Positions 32,501 to 41,875 of a stretch of 64,000 bases of DNA are shown in pieces (the first letter of the stretch is position 1; each line of letters opens with the position of its first letter). The notes under the pieces are model-generated. The model worked only from the letters and a program-made list of their open reading frames with translations. It was not told where the DNA came from and made no database searches. The DNA comes from Actinacidiphila acidipaludis (GTDB lineage: Bacteria; Actinomycetota; Actinomycetes; Streptomycetales; Streptomycetaceae). The translations under genes were made by a program, and so were the position numbers. The DNA is taken from contig NZ_JAINZZ010000003.1 of assembly GCF_019890725.1 (NCBI RefSeq), positions 186,001-250,000 of the forward strand, written 5' to 3'.

Positions 32501-35500
32501 GGCCCGGCGTGCTCTACTCCTACGCCTCGCAGCCCGTCACCGCCGGCGACTCGCCCGGCGCCTACACCCCGGCCGCCTACGTCGGCACCGACGGCAAGCT
32601 CAAGGCCGAGTTCTGGTACAGCGGCGGCATCGCGCCGATCAGCAGCACCGCCTCCGTCGCGGACGGCAAGTGGCACCACATGGTGCTGTCGGCCGCGGGC
32701 AACTCCCAGACCCTGTTCCTGGACGGCGCCAAGGTCGGCTCGGTCACCGGCAGCGTCTCCATCAAGCCCGGCGTCGCCTTCGGCAAGAACCAGCCGTACA
32801 ACACCCTCGGCGCCGGCTTCCTCGGCGGCAACTGGCCGGACGAGCCGCACCAGAGCAGCACCGACCCGACCGGCACAGCGACGTACTTCAACGGCGCCAT
32901 CGCCGACGCCGCCTGGTTCGACCGCCCGCTGGTCGCCGCCGACGTCGCCACCCTGCGCGGCTACGGCACGCACGCCGCCAGCCTGCTGAGCAGCATCAAG
33001 CGCCCGTCCGGCAAGACCTACCAAGCCATGGCCTACGACGCGGCGACCACGACGCTCACCCAGCTCACCGACGAGAACGGCGGCGTGTGGAAGCTGGCCA
33101 CGCCGACCGTGGCCGGCTCCAGCCAGACCTACCGCGGCGCCGTCCTCGGCGGCGCGCCCGCCACCTACTTCCGGCTCGGCGAGGCCGCCGGCGCCACCAC
33201 CGCGCTGGACGAGACCCGCGGCGGCACCGGCACGTACAACGCCGTCACCCTCGGCCAGACCGGGCCGTTCAGCGACCAGAAGGCCGCCACCTTCAACGGG
33301 ACGTCGTCCTGGGTGCAGGTGCCCGACGTGCAGACCGGCCACACCGCCGCGTCCGCCGAGCTGTGGTTCAAGACCACCCACGGCGGCGCCATCCTGATGA
33401 ACTCGCAGAGCGGGCCCATCGGCGGCACCGTCTCCTCCACCACGCCCCAGCTGTGGATCGGCAGCGACGGCAAGCTCTACGGCGGCTTCTACACCACCTC
33501 CGGCTCCGTCCAGCTCGGCACACCCGGGACCGTCATCGACGGCCAGTGGCACCACGCGCTGATCAGCGCGACCGGCACCTCCCAGACGCTGTACCTGGAC
33601 GGCACGCAGGCCGCGACCAAGACCGGCACCGCGGCGCTGACCAACTCCAACCGCACCTACACCTACCTGGGTTCGGGCACCACCGGCGCCGGCTGGAGCG
33701 GTCTGACCAACGGCACGGTGGCGTACTTCAACGGCTCGCTGGCCGAGGCCGCCACCTACCGCACCGCGCTCACCTCCGACGACGCCGCCGCGCACGTCGA
33801 GGCCGCGAAGAACTCCGCCGGGCTGCTGCCCGTCGAGACCGTCAAGGTGACCGGCCCCGCCCCGGCGACCGCCGTCTCCACCTACAAGTACGACCTGCTC
33901 AACAACGAGCGCGAGCTGAGCGAGACCGACGGCCTCGGCTACACCACCAGCTTCGGCTACGACACCGGCGGCTTCGAGCACACCGTGGTCGACCCCAACG
34001 GCGCGATGACCGTCACCGGCCACGACCCGCGCGGCAACGTGGTGTCCTCCACCACCTGCCAGGACCAGGCCGCCAACCACTGCTCCACCGAGTACTACAC
34101 CTACTTCCCGGACGACACCACGGCGCAGCTCACCACCGCCGACGCCCGCAACGACGTGCTGCTCACCGAGCGGGACGGCCGGTCGGTGTCCGCCACCGAC
34201 ACCACCTACCTGACCACCCACACCTACAGCACCACCGGCGACGAGACGGGCGTCACCACCCCGCCGGTCGCCGGCTTCCCGGCCGGCCGTACCACGTCCA
34301 CCGTCTACAGCGACGGCACCAGCGCCTTCCCGGCCGCCGACACCGGCAACGTGCCCAAGGGCCTGGCGGTGCGCACCACCAGCCCCGGCGGCGCGGTGAG
34401 CTCCGTGGCGTACTTCCACAACGGCGACGTCGCCTCGACCACCGACCCGCTCGGCCTGGTCACCTCCTACACCTACGACGGGCTCGGCCAGGTCCTCACC
34501 AAGAAGGTCGTCTCCGACACCTACCCGGCGGGCCTGACGTCCAGCTACGTCTACGACGCGGCCGGGCAGGTCACCCAGGAGAGCGACCCGTCGATCACCG
34601 ACCGCGTCACCGGCGCCACCCACAGCGCGGTGAGCACCACGCAGTACGACGCAGACGGCGACGTCACCTCGCAGACCGTCGCCGACGGCTCGGGCGGCGA
34701 CGCCCCGCGCACCGAGAACCAGACGTACAACCAGTACGACCAGGTGCTCACCGACAGCGACGCCAACCAGGCGGCCGGCGCGGCCAACGGCAACACGACG
34801 ACGTACACCTACGACGCGTCGGGCAACAAGACCAGCGAGGTCACGTCCTCCGGCACCACCACGCAGTACACCTACGACGACGACGGCCACCTGCTGACCC
34901 AGGGCATCCAGTACACCGGCGACCCGGTCAACCCGCAGCCGGCGAAGCTCCTCGTCGAGTCCTCGCGCGCCTACGACCCCGCCGGGCGGCTCGCGTCCAT
35001 CACCGACGCGATGGGCAACACCACCGCGTACACGTACACCGACAACGGCCTGACGGCGAAGATCACCAAGACCAGCGCCGACGGCAAGAGCAGCAGCGTC
35101 CTGACCGCCAACGCCTACGACGCGGCCGGGAACCTGCTCAGCCAGACCACCGACAACGGCGCGACCGTCACCAACTACACGGTGGACGCCGCGTCGCGGA
35201 CCACCGCCACCACCGTCGACCCCACCGGCGTCAACCGGACGACCACCGTCTCGTACACCCCGGACGACCTGGTCGCCACCCAGACCGACCGTGACGCGTC
35301 GGGCAACCAGACCACCACCGCGCACACCTACGACGCGGCCGGCGACCAGCTCAGCGAGAGCGTCTACGGCGACACCACCGGCCACCCGTCGGGCTGGTGG
35401 AAGCTCGACCAGGACTCGGGCAGCACCGTGCCCGACGCCTCCGGCACCGGCTACACCGCCGCCGCCACCGGCGCGACCTGGGGCAACGGCGCCGCGACCT

Positions 35501-38500
35501 TCGCCGGCACCAGCGGGCAGCAGATCGCCACCAACGGCCCGGTCGTGGACACCACGGCGTCCTACTCGGTGTCCGCGTGGGTGAACATGGCCTCGCTGCC
35601 CACCAAGAACGCCACCGTGGTCTCCCAGTCGGGCACCACCAACAGCGCCTTCATGCTGCAGTACAACTACGCGCACACCAGCGCGCCGCTGTGGAGCATG
35701 GAGACGACCAACGGCGACACCACAGGACCGTCGTTCCCCTCGGCCTACTCCACCGCGGTGCCGACGTCCGGCACCTGGACCCACCTGGTCGGCGTCTACA
35801 ACGCGGCCACCGGCGGCCTGCAGATCTACGTCAACGGCACGCTGTCCGGCAGCGGTTCCACCACCACGCCGTGGAGCGCCGGCGGCCCGCTGACCATCGG
35901 CGCCGCCAAGTACAACGGCAACCCGACCGACTTCCTGCCCGGTTCGGTCTCCAACGTGCAGGTCTACCCGCGCGCGCTGACCGCCGCCGACGTCACCAAG
36001 CTGTACGGCAACGGCCGCACGGGCGGCACGGTCGGCTCCGCCTCGGTGAGCACCACCAAGTGGACGTACGACCAGCGCGGTCTGCCGACGTCCATGACGG
36101 ACGCGAACCTCAACACCACCGACTACTCCTACGACGAGGCCGGCAACCTCGCGGTCACCACCGCTCCCGCAGTCCAGGTCGAGACCGGCGGTGGCACACC
36201 GACCACGCAGCGGCCCGTCACCACCAGCGGCTTCAACACCTACGGCGAGGCCGTCGAGGAGGTCAGTCCCAACGGCGACCAGACCACGACCGCCTACGAC
36301 GCCGACGGCAACAAGGTCTCCGAGACGCTGCCTCCCTACACCCCGGCCGGCTCGTCCACCCCGCTGACAGCCACCACGTCGTGGACGTACGACAGCGACG
36401 GCAACCAGACCAGCGTCACCACACCCGGCAACGAGACCACCCACTACCTGTACGACCAGCTCGGCGACGTCGCCCAGACGACCCTGCCGGACGGCACCAG
36501 CACCCACGCCGTCTACGACACCAACGGCGAGGCGCTGTCGGTGACCGACGCGAACGGAGCCGTCACCCAGGCGACGTACGACTACCTCGGGCGCCCGCTG
36601 ACCTCCACGGTCCTCGAACGCTTCCCGACCGCCGCCACGCTGACGTCCACCAACTCGTACGCGCCCACCACCGGCAACCCGTACGGCGCGTACCTGTCCT
36701 CCACCACCACCCCCGGCGGCGTCACCACGTCCTACGCCTACAACCGGGTCGGTGAGACCACGGCCGTCACCGACGGCGCCGGGAACACCACCTCGTACGC
36801 GTACGACTACCAGGGCGACCAGACCAAGGTCACCTCGCCCGACAGCACCTGGACGCAGACCGAGTACGACCCGGCCGGACAGGCCACGTCCCAGGAGCAG
36901 TACGACGCGACCGGCACCCTGCTGCGGCAGACCTCCCAGGTCTACGACGGCACGGGCAACGTGTTGGCGTCCACCGACGCCAACCACCACACCACCCACT
37001 TCACCTACGACGCGGCCGGCACCGTGACGCAGGAGGTCCAGCCGGTCTCCGACACCGAGTCGATCACCACGAGCTTCGGCTACGACGCGGCCGGCAACCA
37101 GACCCGCTACACCGACGGCCGCGGCAACTCCTGGTACGACACCTACACCCCGTGGGGCCAGCAGGAGACCGTCCGCGCACCCGCGACGGCCGACTACTCC
37201 TCGGCCGCCGACTCCACCACGACCAACGTCTACGACATCGACGGGCAGCTCGTCTCCAGCACCCAGCCGGGCGGCGTCAGCACCACGATGACGTACGACA
37301 CCGTGGGCAACCTCAAGACGGCCACCGGCAGCGGGGCCGACGCGGCGACCGCCACCCGGCACTTCACCTACGACGCCGACGGCCAGATCAAGACCGCCGC
37401 CACGGACGAGGCCGGCACCACCGGCGCCCGCGACCACCAGGACGCCACCAGCGAGTCGTTCAGCTACGACGACCGCGGCGACCTGCTGTCCGCGGACGGG
37501 TCCGCGGGCTCGTCCAGCTTCACCTACAACCAGGACGCGTCCCCGCTCACCCGCACCGACGCGGCCGGCACCACGTCCTACGGCTACGACACCGCGGGCC
37601 GGCTGCACACGGTCGACGACGCGTCCTCCGGCACCGAACTGACCTACGGCTACAACACGATGGACCAGGTCAACTCGGTGAAGTACGGCGCCACCGGGCA
37701 GACCCGCACCTACACCTACGACGGCGCGCACGAACTGACCGGCGACACCCTGGTCCAGGGCGCCTCCACGCTCTCCGCCATCAGCTACGGCTACGACGCC
37801 AACGGCAACCTGACGAGCAAGAACACCGTCGGCGTCGCCGGGGCCTCGAACAACACCTACACCTACGACTACGCGGACCGCCTCTCCTCGTGGAAGAGCG
37901 GCAGCACCACCACCGCGTACAAGTACGACGCCTCGGGCAACCGCATCCAGGTCGGCTCGAACGTCTACACCTACGACGCCCGCGACCAGCTCACCTCCGA
38001 CGGCGTCCACAGCTACGCGTACTCCGCGCGCGGCACGATGACCTCGGACACCAGCACGGCCCAGGGCACGGTCGCGTACACCACCGACGCGTTCGGCAAC
38101 CAGATCACCGCGGCCGACCACTCCTACACGCTCGACGCCGCCGGCCGGAACATCACCGACACCAACGCCGCGGACCAGTCGACCCGCACCTTCCAGTACT
38201 CCGGGGCGAGCGACACCATCGCCTCCGACGGCGCCTACCGCTACAGCTACGACCCGTCCGGCGGGCTGGTCGGCGTCAACGCGGGCAGCGCGCCCGGCGA
38301 CGGGGTGCTCGCGGTGACCGACGCCCACGACGACGTGGTCGGCACCTTCACCTCCGGCGCCACCACCCTCAGCGGATCGGCCAGTTACGACCCGCTGGGC
38401 AACGTCACGGCCACCACCGGCGTGATGGGCCTGCTCGGCTTCCAGTCCGGCTGGACCGAGGCCGACACCGGCAAGGTCGGCACCGCCTCACGCTGGTACA

Positions 38501-40638
38501 ACCCGGCCACCGGCACCTTCCTCAACAAGGACTCGGTGACGCTGAACCCCGTCCCGAACGAGGCGGCGGCCAACCCGTTCGCCTACGTCGGGGACAACCC
38601 GCTGGACGGCACCGACCCGAGCGGCCACTGGGGCTTCTCCAGCCTGTGGCACGCCGCGTCGCACGCCGTGTCCCACGCCACCTCCTGGGCGTCCAGCAGC
38701 TTCAGCTCGAGCTGGGACGACTTCAGCTCGTTCGTCTACCACTACACGCCGCCGATCGTGCACCGCGTGGTGCGCGCGGCCAAGCACGTCATCCACCACG
38801 TCGTGCACCGGGTGCAGGACTACTACCACGCCACCGTGCGCCGGGTCCGCCGCGTCTACCACTACGCGGTACGGCACGTGAAGCGGTACTACCACGCGGC
38901 CGTCCGCAAGGTCTCCTCCGCCTACCACGCGGTCAAACGCAAGGTGCAACGCGTGGTGGCGAAGGCCAGGAAGATCGCCCACGCCGTCGCACAGAAGGCC
39001 AGAACGGCCATCCACAGAGCGGCCAGCGCGGCGCGCACCGCCTACCACGCCACGGTGAAGGCGGTGAAGACCGCCGCCACGTACGCCAAGCACCACGCGG
39101 CGGCCATCACCTCGTTCGTGGTCTCCACCGCGGTGTTCGCCGGCTGCGAGGCGGTGACGGCGGGCGTCGGATCCATCGGCTGCGCGGCGGCCGCGGGGGC
39201 GGCGGGCTCGCTCGTCGAGCAGGGCTTCAACTGCGCGGAGCACGGCGGATCGGCGTGCAGCGCCGGGTCGTTCGCCAAGTCGGCGATCACCGGCGCGGTG
39301 AGCGGCGCCATCGGCGGCGCGCTCGGCTCGCTGGGCGGCAAGATCCTCGGCAAGGTCGCGCCGAAGGCGATGGAGGCGGTCGGCGGACTGTTCGGGAAGG
39401 GCGCCACAGAGGCGGCGGAATCCGGTGCGGCGGACGCGACGGACGAGGCCGCGGCGAAGGCGGCGTCCGAGGAGTCGGGTTCGGCCGCGGACGGTGAACA
39501 GGGGACGACCTGCACCAAGCACAGCTTCACGGGCGGCACGAAGGTGCTGCTCGCCGACGGCTCGACCAAGTCCATCGACAAGGTGAAGGTCGGCGACACC
39601 ATCGCCAACTCGGTGCCGGGTGTTGCCGGTACGGAGGCGCACAAGGTCACGGCGGTGATCGTGACGAAGACCGACCACGACTTCGTGGACCTCACGATCA
39701 AGGAGCGGACGCGCACCGCGGTGAAGGCGGTGGCGGCGAAGGCCGCGAAGAAGGCGGCGTTCGGCCTGGCCGCGTCGGCGGCCGTGCTGGGCGCGCTGGC
39801 CGGCACGCACCACGCGGGCGCGGACCACACCGGCGCGGACCACGCGGCGCCGGCGGCTGCGGTCGTCAGCCAGGCGGCGGTCTCACCGGGGACGGCCGGG
39901 GCTCAGGCAGCGTCCAAGGCATCCTCGCCTGAGGCGACGGCCAAGGCCGCCCACCTCACGACGACCTTCCACCACCCCTTCTACGACGAGACCCGCTCCT
40001 CCTTCGTCGACGCGCGCGACCTGCACGCCGGCGACGTCCTGCAGACCCCGACCGGCACCGCCGAGGTCACCGGCGTCCGCATCTACCACGCCAACACCAC
40101 CACCTACGACCTCACCATCGGATCCCTCCACACGTACTATGTGGAGGCCGGGGCGACGCCGGTCCTGGTGCACAACTGCCAGTTCAGCGACCGGGCCACT
40201 GAGATCAATAACGTTCTTGACGACGGGACACCCGGTGGCAAGATGCTCGCCAAGAACGGGACAACTGCCGTAACCCGGGCGATGAAGCCGAACGGGGATA
40301 TGGTCGACGTCGTCGCGGCCAACGGCGACGGACTGACGGAAGCGCAGATTGCCTCTCTGCGGACGGGGGGGAAGATTCCCGAGATTGCCGCCGACAACGA
40401 CCCCGCCCTGCACGCAGAAATCAATGCTCAGGCCTACATCGACAAGATGGGGTGGACGAAGATCGCTGGCGGAACCAACAGGAACACCTGCCCTTATTGC
40501 GAGAACGACATTCGTGATGCGGGAGGTTGGCTGACGGGGCCGTCGGACAAGAGGCAGCGCATCCAATTCATGCTCGATGGTATTTTGAAGACCAAATATC
40601 CCAAGGGGCAGAGGTCGTACGAGTATGGATCCGAATGA
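29566..40638 (+). CDS. Giant secreted RHS/YD-repeat polymorphic toxin with Hint domain and deaminase tip (WapA type)
   Basis: A 3,690-residue secreted toxin. An Arg-rich signal peptide ends near ATEQAAA. Then come a conserved N-terminal region (about 80-370), a DNRLRE-like domain (about 370-550), three LamG-like domains (about 890-1145, 1190-1420, 1940-2150) within and between long arrays of YD repeats, and the RHS core end (SRWYNPATGTFLNKD to NPLDGTDPSGHWG, about 2975-3025). A His/Tyr/Arg-rich region and hydrophobic helices follow (3025-3210), then a Hint autoprotease (3316-3537, CTKHSFTGGT to LVHN-C). The last 152 residues are a deaminase tip with HAE and CPYC. GTG at 29566 is chosen for GGAG 8 nt upstream and the signal peptide; an in-frame GTG at 29506 is possible. 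The protein should deliver its tip into rivals on contact. The immunity gene overlaps its end. Confidence 0.93.
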   Translation: MRASFRRRSPRRTALRRLWLRCTAMLAFVALAFMLATEQAAADGSTLPALSVPSLSSLTAWLKHPHWSRVPEQTGGTAAGRSHRASAASTRSGSGVGHPPGHAPGELDAYHPYAKSVKAGRSSVVGGWSAKTSKRDAAHSGRTVTVYDNADGSHTRQVSLDAVNYQDAHGDWQPIDTRLSRGADGSLHERANSLGVVFAQRAADPRLGVLTTGSGQSVGYALGGAAPVAGTLAADGAAVTYPGVLPGTDLVAAASPTGVKEAVVLHSAQAGNTWTFPLSLKGLTPSLARDGSIELRDAAGRIAARIPRAYAYDSRVDRRSGDPTTTYAVHYALVDDHGTTALKVTLDPSWLHDPARVFPVTVDPTITDGWTTTYAESGNTGDHSFEQTVKVGSYDSGTHSANSFVNHWYGGWDGSKVTVTAADLHLFDTWASTCTAERFDVALVTSAWTPTGVTTYPGPSKGSSIGNLTPSVPDACANTGADRTVGDWVDVPLTVSAIQGWVNGTTPDYGLAVYAATTDALHWKQFGSFSDASKGPYLTVTYTGTTPPQVYQQYPDNNAVEYTTTPELTAWSGGANSQANTTTKYDFQVYDNTNTKVADSGLLATGDWTVPAGKLKWGQTYSWTVQSYDASLYSGATYYAMSIQVPQPLVTSGLSQNSSDHGFDPSIGNYTTSDTDATISVAGPSLDVDRDYNSRDPRWTGAFGAGWSSVFDARATEQYNTAGAVVGNVVTYPDGSQVGFGKNGDGSYSPPSGRFATFKAVTGGYTLTDKNDTVYTFTQSLGSGGYGITSVTDADGRSVTFTWSGGHITTMTSVTAGRALHLTWQTPSGASAAHVATVVTDPVVATDPSSALTWTYGYTGDQLTTVCSPISTTQCTTYGYTAGSQYQNASLDLGPHAAWPMSEASGTAGKDAVLANQGTENLTYSGVTLGSAAGTGPLTGSTATAALFNGTSSYATMPFDMGNDTDSGALSLWFKTSAGPGVLYSYASQPVTAGDSPGAYTPAAYVGTDGKLKAEFWYSGGIAPISSTASVADGKWHHMVLSAAGNSQTLFLDGAKVGSVTGSVSIKPGVAFGKNQPYNTLGAGFLGGNWPDEPHQSSTDPTGTATYFNGAIADAAWFDRPLVAADVATLRGYGTHAASLLSSIKRPSGKTYQAMAYDAATTTLTQLTDENGGVWKLATPTVAGSSQTYRGAVLGGAPATYFRLGEAAGATTALDETRGGTGTYNAVTLGQTGPFSDQKAATFNGTSSWVQVPDVQTGHTAASAELWFKTTHGGAILMNSQSGPIGGTVSSTTPQLWIGSDGKLYGGFYTTSGSVQLGTPGTVIDGQWHHALISATGTSQTLYLDGTQAATKTGTAALTNSNRTYTYLGSGTTGAGWSGLTNGTVAYFNGSLAEAATYRTALTSDDAAAHVEAAKNSAGLLPVETVKVTGPAPATAVSTYKYDLLNNERELSETDGLGYTTSFGYDTGGFEHTVVDPNGAMTVTGHDPRGNVVSSTTCQDQAANHCSTEYYTYFPDDTTAQLTTADARNDVLLTERDGRSVSATDTTYLTTHTYSTTGDETGVTTPPVAGFPAGRTTSTVYSDGTSAFPAADTGNVPKGLAVRTTSPGGAVSSVAYFHNGDVASTTDPLGLVTSYTYDGLGQVLTKKVVSDTYPAGLTSSYVYDAAGQVTQESDPSITDRVTGATHSAVSTTQYDADGDVTSQTVADGSGGDAPRTENQTYNQYDQVLTDSDANQAAGAANGNTTTYTYDASGNKTSEVTSSGTTTQYTYDDDGHLLTQGIQYTGDPVNPQPAKLLVESSRAYDPAGRLASITDAMGNTTAYTYTDNGLTAKITKTSADGKSSSVLTANAYDAAGNLLSQTTDNGATVTNYTVDAASRTTATTVDPTGVNRTTTVSYTPDDLVATQTDRDASGNQTTTAHTYDAAGDQLSESVYGDTTGHPSGWWKLDQDSGSTVPDASGTGYTAAATGATWGNGAATFAGTSGQQIATNGPVVDTTASYSVSAWVNMASLPTKNATVVSQSGTTNSAFMLQYNYAHTSAPLWSMETTNGDTTGPSFPSAYSTAVPTSGTWTHLVGVYNAATGGLQIYVNGTLSGSGSTTTPWSAGGPLTIGAAKYNGNPTDFLPGSVSNVQVYPRALTAADVTKLYGNGRTGGTVGSASVSTTKWTYDQRGLPTSMTDANLNTTDYSYDEAGNLAVTTAPAVQVETGGGTPTTQRPVTTSGFNTYGEAVEEVSPNGDQTTTAYDADGNKVSETLPPYTPAGSSTPLTATTSWTYDSDGNQTSVTTPGNETTHYLYDQLGDVAQTTLPDGTSTHAVYDTNGEALSVTDANGAVTQATYDYLGRPLTSTVLERFPTAATLTSTNSYAPTTGNPYGAYLSSTTTPGGVTTSYAYNRVGETTAVTDGAGNTTSYAYDYQGDQTKVTSPDSTWTQTEYDPAGQATSQEQYDATGTLLRQTSQVYDGTGNVLASTDANHHTTHFTYDAAGTVTQEVQPVSDTESITTSFGYDAAGNQTRYTDGRGNSWYDTYTPWGQQETVRAPATADYSSAADSTTTNVYDIDGQLVSSTQPGGVSTTMTYDTVGNLKTATGSGADAATATRHFTYDADGQIKTAATDEAGTTGARDHQDATSESFSYDDRGDLLSADGSAGSSSFTYNQDASPLTRTDAAGTTSYGYDTAGRLHTVDDASSGTELTYGYNTMDQVNSVKYGATGQTRTYTYDGAHELTGDTLVQGASTLSAISYGYDANGNLTSKNTVGVAGASNNTYTYDYADRLSSWKSGSTTTAYKYDASGNRIQVGSNVYTYDARDQLTSDGVHSYAYSARGTMTSDTSTAQGTVAYTTDAFGNQITAADHSYTLDAAGRNITDTNAADQSTRTFQYSGASDTIASDGAYRYSYDPSGGLVGVNAGSAPGDGVLAVTDAHDDVVGTFTSGATTLSGSASYDPLGNVTATTGVMGLLGFQSGWTEADTGKVGTASRWYNPATGTFLNKDSVTLNPVPNEAAANPFAYVGDNPLDGTDPSGHWGFSSLWHAASHAVSHATSWASSSFSSSWDDFSSFVYHYTPPIVHRVVRAAKHVIHHVVHRVQDYYHATVRRVRRVYHYAVRHVKRYYHAAVRKVSSAYHAVKRKVQRVVAKARKIAHAVAQKARTAIHRAASAARTAYHATVKAVKTAATYAKHHAAAITSFVVSTAVFAGCEAVTAGVGSIGCAAAAGAAGSLVEQGFNCAEHGGSACSAGSFAKSAITGAVSGAIGGALGSLGGKILGKVAPKAMEAVGGLFGKGATEAAESGAADATDEAAAKAASEESGSAADGEQGTTCTKHSFTGGTKVLLADGSTKSIDKVKVGDTIANSVPGVAGTEAHKVTAVIVTKTDHDFVDLTIKERTRTAVKAVAAKAAKKAAFGLAASAAVLGALAGTHHAGADHTGADHAAPAAAVVSQAAVSPGTAGAQAASKASSPEATAKAAHLTTTFHHPFYDETRSSFVDARDLHAGDVLQTPTGTAEVTGVRIYHANTTTYDLTIGSLHTYYVEAGATPVLVHNCQFSDRATEINNVLDDGTPGGKMLAKNGTTAVTRAMKPNGDMVDVVAANGDGLTEAQIASLRTGGKIPEIAADNDPALHAEINAQAYIDKMGWTKIAGGTNRNTCPYCENDIRDAGGWLTGPSDKRQRIQFMLDGILKTKYPKGQRSYEYGSE
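39511..40179 (+). other. Hint (intein-like) autoprotease region of the RHS toxin
   Basis: Starts at the catalytic-type Cys of CTKHSFTGGTKVLLADG and ends at VLVHNC, the standard borders of pre-toxin Hint domains. Self-cleavage after the Asn would release a 153-residue tip beginning with Cys. An Ala/His-rich insertion (about 39715-39950) separates the two Hint halves. Confidence 0.85.
40128..40179. repeat. 52-bp Hint-border repeat, active copy
   Basis: Matches 41876-41927 at 51 of 52 bases and encodes HTYYVEAGATPVLVHNC. It can serve as a recombination homology for swapping toxin tips. Confidence 0.9.
40180..40638 (+). other. Deaminase toxin tip (DddA/SCP1.201-like) of the RHS protein
   Basis: 152 residues after the Hint border. 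LHAEINAQ (His, Glu at tip residues 78-80) and TCPYCE (104-107) form the zinc and catalytic motifs of the deaminase fold; the 26-residue spacing and HAE..Q..M..G pattern resemble DddA/SCP1.201-like DNA deaminases. GC content falls sharply after the border, a sign of module exchange. The substrate (ssDNA, dsDNA, RNA or nucleotide) is not decidable here. Confidence 0.75.
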
Positions 40639-41215
40639 CGCTGCGGTCGCCGAGGCCAACTCCGGTCTCAGCGCCCGGGGCATGAGGGACGTCGCCTACG
40701 CCGCGGTGGTGAAGTACTCGGCCATCGCGGCCAGCAGGACTGTCGATTCTCCCTTCTATCCTGCCGACGGCCGGTTCTTGGACGTCATGCGGATGGCGGG
40801 GGAGGGTGCGTGGACTCCGGACGACGTGTCGTTCTTGGGGCAGGTGAGCGAGGTGGTCGGCGACTACCTGGATACGTTTGAGGAGGAGCCCGACGGGTGG
40901 GGTTACTACCGCTACATGGCGGCGATGCTCGTCCTGATCGCTCTGCCCAACCTGATCGGCGGGCCGGGAAGCGACACAGTGGCCTCCCTGTGGGAGTTCA
41001 CGCGTCGGTTCGCCGATCACGTCGACTGGGATCTCGGCCGTGCGCAGGGGCAGCACCCCGCTACGCCTGAATTGTCCTTCCGAAGGAGGGAGGGCGTGGT
41101 GTGGTTGCGCAACGCCGAACTCGCCCGGGCCGGCGGCAACACCACGGTGATTGCTGCGGAGTCGGCGGCCTGGGGCCGTACGTTCGTCGCCGCACTCGAC
41201 GTGATTGCTCGTTGA
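40625..41215 (+). CDS. Probable immunity protein for the RHS deaminase tip
   Basis: A 196-residue cytoplasmic, mainly helical protein with no signal peptide. Its ATG lies inside the toxin gene, overlapping its end by 14 bp, the normal position of a cognate immunity gene. Key stretches are RGMRDVAYAAVVKYSAIAASR, YLDTFEEEPDGWGYYRYMAAMLVLIALPNLIGG and WLRNAELARAGGNTTVIAAES. I do not recognise the family. The 3' part (40846-41200) recurs almost unchanged at 43109-43463 in a chimeric ORF, so this gene has taken part in local recombination. It should bind the deaminase tip and block it in self and kin; this is inferred from position. Confidence 0.75.
   Translation: MDPNDAAVAEANSGLSARGMRDVAYAAVVKYSAIAASRTVDSPFYPADGRFLDVMRMAGEGAWTPDDVSFLGQVSEVVGDYLDTFEEEPDGWGYYRYMAAMLVLIALPNLIGGPGSDTVASLWEFTRRFADHVDWDLGRAQGQHPATPELSFRRREGVVWLRNAELARAGGNTTVIAAESAAWGRTFVAALDVIAR
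40846..41200. repeat. 355-bp duplication of the immunity gene 3' part, source copy
   Basis: Identical to 43109-43463 except one base, in an arginine codon (AGG here, AGA there), which leaves the protein unchanged. The breakpoints fall inside codons of the gene, not at gene ends. Confidence 0.95.
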
Positions 41216-41875
41216 TTGTCGGTTGAGGTGGAGGATCCTCAGGATCCGTCGTGACCGCCCCTCCGCACAGCCGCGTCCCGTGGACGCGGGGTCTGGTTCG
41301 TCCCGGGCTATGCGTGCCGGGAGGTGTGGCCTCGTAGGTGCCGGCTGGCGTGCTGTGCTGTGCTGTGCATGTGACGTTGCCTTGGGCTTCTTGACGGCAA
41401 CGCCAGCGGACACTGGAGCCCCCGCCGATGGTTTCAGGGTGGGGGCTCTGGCGTCTCTGCGCGGGGCGGTCAGCGGGGAAGGGCTGCCTGCATGGTGGGT
41501 CCAGCGGCGAGGAGGCCGGCGGTCATGCGCGGGCGCGTCGTAGCGCGGTATGAGTGGCTGCCGTGGTGGGTCCCTCCTCGGCCGGCGCCAGAGGCGAACC
41601 AGGGTTCTCCAGAGGCCGCCAAGGCCGAGCGCAAGCGTCACGACTGAGCCTTGGGGGTCCGGGCGAACCCTGATTCGGTGAAGCTGCCCGACCGAGGGGG
41701 GGCCCACCCGCTCCGACCAGCCGTGTGCCGGTAGACCGGATCGGCAACCCGCACGACAGGCACGGCCGTTGACGGCAACGGCGACGGGAACCCACGCCAG
41801 CACACATCGACGGACGCCGACGGACCGCTGATTCCTCCCTCACCCGCGAAAACGCAGGCGGGAACGGTCCGCCTC
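41216..41875. other. 660-bp mostly gene-free spacer
   Basis: Contains two modest hairpins: CGTTGCC/GGCAACG around 41373-41401, and GAGCCCCC (41416-41423) with GGGGGCTC (41441-41448) flanked by CGCCAG/CTGGCG, a probable terminator for the immunity gene. A 40-codon ORF at 41525-41647 is listed separately. Otherwise nothing recognisable. Confidence 0.5.
41525..41647 (+). CDS. Small ORF, 40 residues, hypothetical
   Basis: ATG to TGA encodes MRGRVVARYEWLPWWVPPRP followed by an acidic-basic tail ending AAKAERKRHD. The tryptophan-rich centre and charged end look protein-like, and codon third positions are mostly G or C. No ribosome-binding site is clear. It may be a peptide gene or a fragment of a larger lost gene. 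Confidence 0.3.
   Translation: MRGRVVARYEWLPWWVPPRPAPEANQGSPEAAKAERKRHD

Noticed and set aside
29590..38328. 2,912-residue minus-strand frame opposite the RHS gene
   Set aside because: Shadow frame; Gly/Val/Arg-rich low-complexity translation with no domains, fully overlapped by the well-supported RHS gene.
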